Program-made: the position numbers and the translations under genes | NCBI GenBank assembly: GCA_011057175.1 | Contig: DSBZ01000182.1 | Location: 1 to 6,407 of the forward strand | Direction: 5' to 3' | Length of the DNA stretch: 6,407 nucleotides | Source of the DNA: Candidatus Acetothermia bacterium | GTDB taxonomy: Bacteria; Bipolaricaulota; Bipolaricaulia; Bipolaricaulales; Bipolaricaulaceae | Shown: positions 1-5,566 of the stretch, in pieces | Position numbering within the stretch: the first letter of the stretch is position 1 | How the letters are laid out: every line of letters begins with the position of its first letter | The notes under the pieces: model-generated | Told to the model about the DNA's origin: nothing | The model's input: only the letters and a program-made list of their open reading frames with translations | The model's database searches: none

Positions 1-14
1 CATTTCAGACCGAG

Positions 15-35
15 CGGCGCCCGAAGGGGCCGCCG
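15..35. repeat. Short GC-rich stem-loop
   Basis: Bases 15-22 can pair with 27-35 over 8 base pairs with one bulged C, closing a 4-base loop (GAAG on plus, CTTC on minus). No T-run follows on either strand, so it is not a standard intrinsic terminator. Its role is unknown. Confidence 0.35.
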
Positions 36-82
36 ACCCCAAGAGCCACACCCCCGCCACGCCCCCATCCTACCAGCTACAT

Positions 83-140
83 CACCGGGCACAAATCCGA
101 TGGTAGACCCCCTTGTGATTACAGGTCGTGGCGCCCGGTG
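83..140. repeat. Nested inverted repeat, possible RNA fold
   Basis: CACCGGGC at 83-90 is the exact reverse complement of GCCCGGTG at 133-140. Inside this, ACAA at 91-94 can pair with TTGT at 113-116. A second helix, 137-145 with 160-168 (9 bp including one G-U on the plus-strand RNA), shares bases 137-140 with the first, so the two helices exclude each other. CTACCA (70-75) can also pair with TGGTAG (101-106). The overlap of alternative helices could mean a switching leader RNA or a compact structured RNA. It could also be chance in GC-rich DNA. Confidence 0.3.
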
Positions 141-248
141 GGCCCATAGGCGTCGGGACGGGCTCACCCCACCTGGGACCTCAAGCCAAGTGTACGGGAC
201 CGGTCACCGGCTACCCTGCCCTCGCCTCCCTCACTACCAACATACGAG

Positions 249-269
249 CGTCGGGGTTTATCCCCGACG
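249..269. repeat. Perfect 8-bp hairpin with 5-base loop
   Basis: CGTCGGGG (249-256) and CCCCGACG (262-269) are exact reverse complements around the loop TTTAT. The helix would be very stable (7 of 8 pairs are G-C). No run of T follows on either strand, so it does not look like an intrinsic terminator for the plus or minus strand. It could be the 5' hairpin of a structured RNA or an operator; I cannot tell which. Confidence 0.45.
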
Positions 270-453
270 GTAGTTCGGTCGGAGAGAGGCCGTCGCACAC
301 AAGCTGCGATGCTACACGCCTTCCCTGGGCCGTGGTGCCGACGGCCACGTGCCGGAGGTCGGCGGCCAACGGCTCGTGCTGAGGGGCGGGTGCGGTTCGC
401 TGGGAGGAGGAGCTCGGCATCGGTCATAGATCTGGCGGAGCGCTGTTCTGGGG

Positions 454-459
454 TATACT
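454..459 (+). promoter_or_regulatory. Probable -10 box of a leaderless MATE promoter
   Basis: TATACT differs from the TATAAT consensus at one position and stands out in GC-rich sequence. Transcription starting about 7 bases downstream would begin at 466-467, only two or three bases before the ATG at 469. No Shine-Dalgarno-like purine run precedes that ATG (the bases just before it are CCGCCTCC). Box position and missing ribosome-binding site together point to a leaderless mRNA. The -35 region (around 431-437) does not match TTGACA well, so the promoter may depend mainly on the -10 or on an activator. Confidence 0.55.
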
Positions 460-468
460 TCCGCCTCC

Positions 469-1878
469 ATGAGGTTCCGAACTCCTTCTCGCGATGAGAT
501 CCTGACCGGATCGGCGCTGGCCACGATGGCCCGCATCGGCGGCCCGGCCATTCTGGGATCGCTCATCTTCACCCTCTACAACCTCGCCGACGCGTTCTGG
601 ATCGGGCGGCTGCCCCCGGAGGCATCGGCGGCGGCGGTGGCCGGGATTCAGGTCTCGTGGCCGATCGTGTGGTTCCTGATCTCGTTCATCGCCGGGTTCG
701 GCGGGGCGGCGGTGAGCGCACTCGTCTCCCAGTACGTCGGGGCGGGGCGGCCGGAGGAGGCGAACGTCGCCCTGAACCAGCTCTTCATCCTGTCCGCTGT
801 GTCCGGGATCGTGGTGGGGGTGACAGGCTACTTCGCGTCGCCCTTCCTGCTCGATCTCCTCATCGGGCAAGGGGCGGTGTCAAGCGCGGCTGCGCTGTAC
901 ATGAAGATCATCTTCCTCGGGCTTCCGACGATGGTCTTGCCGGGGCTGTTCTTCGCCGCGTTCGCTGCCACGGGGGACACAGTGACCCCCCTCCTCGTGA
1001 GCGGGGGCGGGACGATCGTGAACATGGTCCTCGACCCGTTCTTCGTGTTGGGCTGGGGGGGGCTGCCCCAGATGGGGATCCTCGGAGCTGCGTACGCTAC
1101 GATCCTCTCTCAAGGGCTTGTTACGATCGCGTTTCTCCTCCTCCTGCGGCGGGGAAGCGGGCACCTCCGGCTCGACTCCCGGCAGATGGTCCCCCGGTGG
1201 ACGTGGGTCGCCAAGGGCCTCCGGATCGGGGTCCCGGCGGCGATCGGCCAGTCGAGCATGGCGTTCGGGTTCGTGATCATGACCGCGGTCATCGGAAGGC
1301 TCCCGAATGCCGAGGCCGCGCTCGCCGGGTACGGGATCGGGGACCGCGTCCTGGGGATCCTGTTCATCGTCACCGATGGGCTGGGAACCGGGCTCACGAC
1401 GATGGTCGGCCAGGCGTTGGGCGCGGGGGCGATGGAGCGGGCGCGGGAGCTCGTGCGAAAGGGCATTGCCGCCCTCATCGTCATCCTCTCCGCCGAGGCC
1501 CTGTTCCTGTGGTTCGTCCGCTACCCGACGGTGGCGTTGTTCATCCCGGGGCGGGAGGACGTGATCGCGGTCGGAGCGCAGTTCATCGGCGCGTTCGCGG
1601 TGAGCATGCCGTTCCTGGGGACGTTCTTCGCGGCGATGGCCATCTACCGAGGGTCGGGCCACAACGTGCCGACGATGGTCCTCGGGGTGGTGCGGCTGTG
1701 GGTGCTGCGGATCCCCCTCTCCTACGTGTTCGGGTTCACGTTGAACCTCGGCGCGGACGGGGTATGGTGGGGGATGTCGCTCTCGAACGTCCTCGCCGGC
1801 CTGATTGCGCTCGGGTTCCTCCTCTCCAAGGGCTGGCAGAGGTCGGTCGTCGAGCCGGCTACGCCTCCCGCGGGTTGA
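469..1878 (+). CDS. MATE-family multidrug/cation antiporter
   Basis: A 469-residue integral membrane protein of the MATE (multidrug and toxic compound extrusion) family, a usual length for it. Such proteins sit in the inner membrane and expel cationic or amphipathic compounds in exchange for H+ or Na+. The family pattern appears in both halves: residues 38-46 (YNLADAFWI, with the conserved first-helix Asp41), a glycine-rich segment near 74-94 ending SQYVGAGR, GDTVTP at 169-174 followed by NMVLDP at 185-190, then a second-half repeat with GQALGAG at 314-320. About twelve hydrophobic helices can be drawn. The ATG at 469 keeps the usual short cytoplasmic lead (DEILTGS) before helix 1 and lies just after a -10 box with no Shine-Dalgarno. 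The stop lies inside the end of the convergent SDR gene. The family is secure; substrate and coupling ion cannot be read from sequence. Flippase-like MATE relatives are an alternative. Confidence 0.93.
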   Translation: MRFRTPSRDEILTGSALATMARIGGPAILGSLIFTLYNLADAFWIGRLPPEASAAAVAGIQVSWPIVWFLISFIAGFGGAAVSALVSQYVGAGRPEEANVALNQLFILSAVSGIVVGVTGYFASPFLLDLLIGQGAVSSAAALYMKIIFLGLPTMVLPGLFFAAFAATGDTVTPLLVSGGGTIVNMVLDPFFVLGWGGLPQMGILGAAYATILSQGLVTIAFLLLLRRGSGHLRLDSRQMVPRWTWVAKGLRIGVPAAIGQSSMAFGFVIMTAVIGRLPNAEAALAGYGIGDRVLGILFIVTDGLGTGLTTMVGQALGAGAMERARELVRKGIAALIVILSAEALFLWFVRYPTVALFIPGREDVIAVGAQFIGAFAVSMPFLGTFFAAMAIYRGSGHNVPTMVLGVVRLWVLRIPLSYVFGFTLNLGADGVWWGMSLSNVLAGLIALGFLLSKGWQRSVVEPATPPAG

Positions 1879-2671
1879 CCTCCTCGGGGAGGTGGAGGAG
1901 GCGGCCCTCCATCCCCCCGGCCACGGCTAGGATCTCCCCGGTGATGTGCCCGGCCAAGCGGTCGGAGGAGAGGAACACGATCGCGCTTGCCACGTCCTCG
2001 GGCCGGGCGACGCGCGTGTGGGCCCGCGTCTGGAGCACGCGCGTCACGACCGCGGGGTCCGCCAACCCCGCGGCGGACATGGGCGTCCTCGTCCACCCTG
2101 GGCAGACCGCGTTGACGCGTCCCCGAGGCACGATCCGCACGATCTCGTTCTTCAAGGTCCGCGTCAGGCCGTAGGTGATCCCCGCCTTCGCTGCCGCGTA
2201 GTCGGCGTGGCCCTCCTCCCCGAACACGGCGGCGGTGGACCCGACGATCACCAGCGCGGCTGACTCCGGCTTCGTCCTCTCCAAGGTCCGGAAGAACGCC
2301 CGCGCGCAGAGGAAGACGGACGTGAGGTCGGTCGCGATCGTGCGGTTCCACCGCTCCAGGGTCATCCGGTGGATCGGCTCGTCCTCTGGGGGCCAGATCC
2401 CGGCGGTGGCAACAAGGATGTCCACCCGCCGGAATCGGTCGAGGGCCTTCCGGAACAGGTGCTCGACCTCCTCCTCCTGGGTCAGGTCGGCGGATACGAG
2501 GACGTTGTCCCCCGTCAACTCCTCCTGGAGCGCGTGCAGGTTGCCCAGGTTGCGGTAGCCGTGGAGGACGAGCACCGCCCCTTCTCGGTCGAACAGCCGC
2601 GCCGCGGCACCGCCGATGCCTCCCGAGGCGCCGGTGACGAGGACGACCTTGTCCTGAAGGCCGGTGTCCAT
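1859..2671 (-). CDS. Short-chain dehydrogenase/reductase (SDR), FabG-like
   Basis: A 270-residue classical SDR, a cytosolic NAD(P)-dependent oxidoreductase with a Rossmann fold. The cofactor motif TGASGGIG is at residues 13-20, the fold-stabilising ATAG motif at 88-91, the catalytic Ser at 145, Tyr158 and Lys162 in YAAAK, PGW at 191-193, and the family-like C-terminal stretch ITGEILAVAGG at 243-253. The tetrad Asn (as in FabG ETNLSSVF) is replaced by Asp115 in ATDLTSVF. Arg40 after the second strand may favour NADP(H), a weak inference. The start at 2671 gives the normal SDR N-terminus; an upstream ATG at 2749 would lie inside the M29 gene and add 26 unrelated residues. Only 2 bases separate the start from the M29 stop, and no clear Shine-Dalgarno precedes it, so translation is probably coupled. 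The substrate is unknown; fatty-acid, sugar or alcohol reduction are all possible. Confidence 0.92.
   Translation of the reverse strand: MDTGLQDKVVLVTGASGGIGGAAARLFDREGAVLVLHGYRNLGNLHALQEELTGDNVLVSADLTQEEEVEHLFRKALDRFRRVDILVATAGIWPPEDEPIHRMTLERWNRTIATDLTSVFLCARAFFRTLERTKPESAALVIVGSTAAVFGEEGHADYAAAKAGITYGLTRTLKNEIVRIVPRGRVNAVCPGWTRTPMSAAGLADPAVVTRVLQTRAHTRVARPEDVASAIVFLSSDRLAGHITGEILAVAGGMEGRLLHLPEEVNPREA
1878..1893. repeat. Small hairpin at the convergent gene junction
   Basis: ACCTCC (1878-1883) pairs exactly with GGAGGT (1888-1893) around the loop TCGG. It begins on the last base of the MATE stop codon and lies in the final codons of the SDR gene. No T-run follows on either strand, so I do not call it an intrinsic terminator. 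It is the only obvious structure at the junction and could still slow polymerase or help protect the MATE mRNA 3' end. Confidence 0.25.
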
Positions 2672-2673
2672 GT

Positions 2674-3777
2674 CTAGACGAGGAACGTCCCGTCCTTCAC
2701 GAACAGCTTCCCGTCCACGCGCACCTCTCCCCCCTGCCGCAGATCGCACACCATGTCCCAGTGAATCGCTGAACTGTTCTTGCTTCCCGACTCAGGGTAT
2801 CCCTTCCCGAGCGCGAGGTGGATCGTCCCCCCGATCTTCTCATCGAACAGGGTGTTCTTCGTGAACCGCTGGACCCCGGGGTTGGTCCCGAACGCGAACT
2901 CGCCCACGTATCGTGCCCCTTCGTCCGTGTCCAGCATCTTGAGCAGGAACTCCTCGTTCTTGGCCGCGCTGGCCTTCACCACGCGGCCACCCTTGAACTC
3001 CAGCCGCACGTCCTCTACTTCGCGGCCGTGGAAGATGGCGGGGTAGGTGAATCGGATGCGTCCCTCTACGCTATCCTCGATCGGGCCGGTGAAGATCTCC
3101 CCGTCGGGGAAGTTCTCGTGGCCGTCGCAGTTGACCCACGTCCTCCCCCCGACCTTCAGGCGGAGGTCCGTGTCCGGGCCCGCGACGTGGATCTCCGTCC
3201 GCGGGGCGAGCCACTCGATGAGCGCCTGCTGCCTGCGCGAGATGTCCTTCCACGCCGCGATGGGGTCCTCCTCCCCGACGAGGCATGCCCCGAACACGAA
3301 CTCCTCGAATTCCCGCAGCGACATCTCCGCGTCCTGGGCGAAGGCGGGGGTGGGATAGAGGGTTCCCGTCCAGCGCAGTTCCTTCCTTGCCGCCCGCGCG
3401 AGGAACCGCTCGGACAAGGGGCGCATCGCTTGCGCGCGCCGGGCCTGACGTGCCGGGTCGGCGCCCGTGAGGCGCTTCGTGTTCGTCTCCGTCCACACCG
3501 AGATCGAGGCGTGGATCTCCTCGATCATCTCCGCCACGAACTTGGGGATGAAATCGAGCTGGGCATCGCTCGCCCGCTTGTAGAAGATCTCCTCCGCCCC
3601 ATCGAGGCCGAGCTGGACCCAAGGGTGGGCTCCCCGGCCGAGGATCTCCTCGTACAGGGCGAGGAGGAGTGGGGCTCCCTCCGCTCCTCCCTGGATCCGT
3701 ACGAGATCGCCTTCCTTCACCGCCAGGGAGTAGCCGGTGAGGACCTTCGCCATCGCCTCCACGCGGGGATCGTTCAT
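2674..3777 (-). CDS. M29-family metal-dependent aminopeptidase
   Basis: A 367-residue cytosolic aminopeptidase of peptidase family M29 (AmpS/PepS/AmpT type), which removes N-terminal residues from peptides using two metal ions. The N-terminal domain (about 1-190) includes the TETNT segment at 96-100. The C-terminal catalytic domain carries the expected ligands: Glu227 in NFPDGE, Glu293 in GEFAFGTNP, His320 in GTIHLALGKGYP with Tyr327 seven residues later, and His339 and Asp341 in IHWDM. Their order matches the Thermus enzyme, so it should be active. Length is slightly below the roughly 400-410 residues common in the family, with the shortfall partly between His320 and His339. The ATG overlaps the coaD stop by four bases (ATGA), and a strong AAGGAGGG lies three bases upstream within the end of coaD. 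The natural substrate is not evident; a role in peptide turnover is likely. Confidence 0.93.
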   Translation of the reverse strand: MNDPRVEAMAKVLTGYSLAVKEGDLVRIQGGAEGAPLLLALYEEILGRGAHPWVQLGLDGAEEIFYKRASDAQLDFIPKFVAEMIEEIHASISVWTETNTKRLTGADPARQARRAQAMRPLSERFLARAARKELRWTGTLYPTPAFAQDAEMSLREFEEFVFGACLVGEEDPIAAWKDISRRQQALIEWLAPRTEIHVAGPDTDLRLKVGGRTWVNCDGHENFPDGEIFTGPIEDSVEGRIRFTYPAIFHGREVEDVRLEFKGGRVVKASAAKNEEFLLKMLDTDEGARYVGEFAFGTNPGVQRFTKNTLFDEKIGGTIHLALGKGYPESGSKNSSAIHWDMVCDLRQGGEVRVDGKLFVKDGTFLV

Positions 3778-4283
3778 CGTCCCTCCTTGCGCCGCTTGTT
3801 CCGCTTCAGCTTGGCCACCAGTGCTCGGGCTACGCAGTCCGGGACGAACTTTCCGACCTCCCCGCCGTACTGAGCGATCTCCTTGACGAGGGATGAGGAG
3901 AGGAACGAGTACTGGCCCGCAGTCATCAGGAATACGCTTTCGATATCGCTATCGAGATCGCGGTTGGTGAGGGCGAACTGGAACTCGTAGTCGAAGTCGG
4001 AGGTCGCCCGCAGGCCGCGCACCACCGCCGTCGCTCCCAGTTCCCGTGCGCAGTCAACGAGGAGTCCGGAGTACGTGATCACATTGACCCCACGGATCTC
4101 CTCCTCGGCGAGCGCTCTCGTGACGAGGTCCCGTCGCTCGGCTGCGGAGAAGAGGGGCGCCTTCCGCGGGTTCTCGACCACCGCCACGATGAGTTGATCG
4201 AACAGGCGGGCCGCCCGCCGCAGGATGTCGAGGTGCCCGTAGGTGATGGGATCGAAGCTCCCGGGATAGAGGGCGACCCGCAT
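3774..4283 (-). CDS. coaD: Phosphopantetheine adenylyltransferase (PPAT)
   Basis: A 169-residue cytosolic nucleotidyltransferase that joins 4'-phosphopantetheine and ATP to give dephospho-CoA, the penultimate step of coenzyme A synthesis. The family marks are all present: YPGSFDP at residues 6-12, the ATP-binding TYGH at 14-17 (catalytic His17), RGLRATSDFDYE at 89-100, ESVFLMT at 115-121, and the SFLSSSLVKE stretch at 126-135. Length is close to the E. coli enzyme, with a short basic tail (KLKRNKRRKEGR) whose codons double as the M29 ribosome-binding site. The chosen ATG gives the usual MRVALYPGSFDP start, shares its A with the M16 stop (TGATG), and has GGAGGT six bases upstream. A longer open frame from 4352 would run into M16 coding sequence and is rejected. 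Assignment is secure. Confidence 0.97.
   Translation of the reverse strand: MRVALYPGSFDPITYGHLDILRRAARLFDQLIVAVVENPRKAPLFSAAERRDLVTRALAEEEIRGVNVITYSGLLVDCARELGATAVVRGLRATSDFDYEFQFALTNRDLDSDIESVFLMTAGQYSFLSSSLVKEIAQYGGEVGKFVPDCVARALVAKLKRNKRRKEGR
3781..3788 (-). promoter_or_regulatory. Strong Shine-Dalgarno for the M29 gene
   Basis: On the minus strand AAGGAGGG occupies 3788-3781, three bases before the ATG at 3777. It lies inside the last codons of coaD, so it confirms the M29 start and allows independent initiation as well as coupling through the ATGA overlap. Confidence 0.7.
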
Positions 4284-5566
4284 CAAGCCACCTCCGCGTA
4301 GGGGCGGAGGAGTTGCCGCAACCGGTCCCCGCACGGGCCGACGGCGGCCCATGCCGCCCGATCGGGATTGAGGAACCGCTGGGCAAGCTCCTGGACCTCC
4401 TCCCCGGTCACCGCCCTCAGGCGGCGGACCACCTCGTCGGGCGGAGCCGGCGTTCGTCCAAGCGCGATCGCCGTTCCCAGCCGCACCATGCGCCCGCTCG
4501 GATCATCGAGACCGAGGAGGAACGCGTTCACCAGACGCTGGATCGCCCGCCTGAGGTCGGAGGGTGGAGGAGGGGTCCGGGCGAGGGCCTCCACTTCCCC
4601 CCACAGGAGGTCGACGACGCGGGGGAGCTTCTTCTCCTCGGTCGCCGCGTAGAGGGCGAGGGCCCCCGCGTCGGAGTAGTAGGAGGTCGCGGAGAAGACG
4701 GTGTAGGCGAGCCCCAGCTCCTCGCGCACGCGCTGGAAGAGCCGCGAGCTGACCCCGCCACCGAGGAGGGCGTTCAACACCTCGATCCCGTACCGATGGG
4801 GGGACCCGATGGGGATCGTGGGGAACCCCACCGCAAGGTGGACCTGCTGGATGGCCCGCTCGGCAAGGACGACCCCCGATCCCGGCTCGGGAGGGCGCCG
4901 GGGCCTTTCCCCGTCGTGCTCGCCCCCGCTTCCGAATCGGGTTGCAAGGGAGAGGAGCTCCGTTGGATCCACTCTCCCGCAGGCAACGAGCGCCATCCGC
5001 GCAGGCGTGTAGTGGTGGCGGAAGAACTCCAGGAGGTCGTCGCGCCCCAACTCGGCCACGGATGCGAGCCTCCCCACCACGGGTTGGCCCAGGGGATGCC
5101 CACCGGGCCACAGGGCCTCGTGGAGGAGCTGAAACGCCACGTCCTCCGGGCTATCCTCGATGGTGCGGATCTCCTCCTCGATCACCACCCGCTCCCGCCC
5201 CAGGTCATCGCGGGCGAACCGGGGGAGAGTGACGAGCTCCTCAAGGATGGAGACGGCGGGGGGGAGGCCCTCATCGAGGACCTCGGTGTAGTAGAACGTG
5301 TACTCGTTTGCGGTCGCGGCGTTGAGATGTCCACCCAGAAGATCGATCGCTTGGGCGATCTCGGCCGCGCTGTGGCGGGCCGTGCCTTTGAACGTCATGT
5401 GCTCGAGGAGGTGGGCGAGCCCTTCCTTGCCGGGGGGATCGTCCCTCCCCCCGGCCCTCACCCACAGCCCGACGGCCACCGAGCGCAGGGACGGCATCGG
5501 TTCGGCGAGCACCGCTACCCCCGACGCCGTGCAGCCCTGGTAGCAGCCGGGGTAGATCTCGATCAT
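4283..5566 (-). CDS. M16-family zinc peptidase (processing-peptidase-like)
   Basis: A 427-residue M16B-type zinc protease, the size of a single two-domain unit that usually works as a dimer. The inverted zinc motif HLLEH is at residues 52-56, with the third ligand probably Glu132 in the EEEIRT segment about 76 residues on. The non-catalytic half holds GGGVSSRLFQRVRE followed by GLAYTVFS, the conserved Arg/Tyr substrate-binding region, so the protein should be catalytically competent on its own. No signal peptide or membrane helix is visible, implying a cytosolic enzyme. The start at 5566 (MIEIYPG) overlaps the pnp stop as ATGA; GGAG is only one base upstream, so coupling to pnp translation probably drives initiation. 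Upstream in-frame ATGs reaching 5833 fall inside pnp. Position directly after pnp matches the common bacterial pnp-M16 protease pairing (YmxG/MlpA-like). Physiological substrate is unknown. Confidence 0.94.
   Translation of the reverse strand: MIEIYPGCYQGCTASGVAVLAEPMPSLRSVAVGLWVRAGGRDDPPGKEGLAHLLEHMTFKGTARHSAAEIAQAIDLLGGHLNAATANEYTFYYTEVLDEGLPPAVSILEELVTLPRFARDDLGRERVVIEEEIRTIEDSPEDVAFQLLHEALWPGGHPLGQPVVGRLASVAELGRDDLLEFFRHHYTPARMALVACGRVDPTELLSLATRFGSGGEHDGERPRRPPEPGSGVVLAERAIQQVHLAVGFPTIPIGSPHRYGIEVLNALLGGGVSSRLFQRVREELGLAYTVFSATSYYSDAGALALYAATEEKKLPRVVDLLWGEVEALARTPPPPSDLRRAIQRLVNAFLLGLDDPSGRMVRLGTAIALGRTPAPPDEVVRRLRAVTGEEVQELAQRFLNPDRAAWAAVGPCGDRLRQLLRPYAEVA
4290..4295 (-). promoter_or_regulatory. 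Shine-Dalgarno for coaD
   Basis: GGAGGT on the minus strand (4295-4290) stands six bases before the ATG at 4283, a good spacing. It lies within the last codons of the M16 gene and decides the coaD start against the longer open frame beginning at 4352. Confidence 0.7.

Larger units (their letters stand above)
1..468. other. Gene-free, inverted-repeat-rich region upstream of the MATE gene
   Basis: I see no convincing protein gene here. Open frames exist on both strands, but they are rich in Arg, Pro, Gly and Ser, resemble no family I know, and overlap each other. The stretch holds several inverted repeats: 15-35 (8 bp with one bulged base), 83-90 with 133-140 (8 bp, perfect), 137-145 with 160-168 (9 bp including one G-U), 249-256 with 262-269 (8 bp, perfect) and 328-333 with 341-346 (6 bp). 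This density suggests a structured RNA, or remnants of a mobile element end, rather than a simple promoter spacer. The last 20 bases hold the likely MATE promoter. I found no tRNA, SRP RNA, tmRNA or RNase P signature motifs on either strand. Confidence 0.6.

Noticed and set aside
128..427. Open reading frames on both strands (plus 128-382, minus 427-164, plus 309-497)
   Set aside because: The predicted products are rich in Arg, Pro, Gly and Ser with no recognisable motif, lie antisense to each other and have no clear ribosome-binding site; typical random frames in GC-rich DNA.
1..468. tRNA, tmRNA, SRP RNA, RNase P RNA, T-box or CRISPR in the left region
   Set aside because: No T-loop consensus with matching acceptor stem, no SRP GGAAGC-type apical motif, no RNase P core motif, no T-box sequence and no regularly spaced repeats were found by eye.
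880..1662. Minus-strand frame of 260 codons inside MATE
   Set aside because: Antisense shadow of the MATE gene with highly charged, repetitive composition and no family resemblance.
1878..1893. Hairpin as an intrinsic terminator for MATE
   Set aside because: The stem is only 6 bp and neither strand has a T-run after it.
657..2174. Long plus-strand frame of about 505 codons
   Set aside because: It is out of frame with the clear MATE gene and then runs antisense through the SDR gene; the product is Arg/Gly/Pro/Asp-rich and low in hydrophobic structure.
2818..3873. Plus-strand frame of 351 codons opposite the M29 gene
   Set aside because: Antisense shadow; the minus-strand frame encodes an intact M29 enzyme with all metal ligands.
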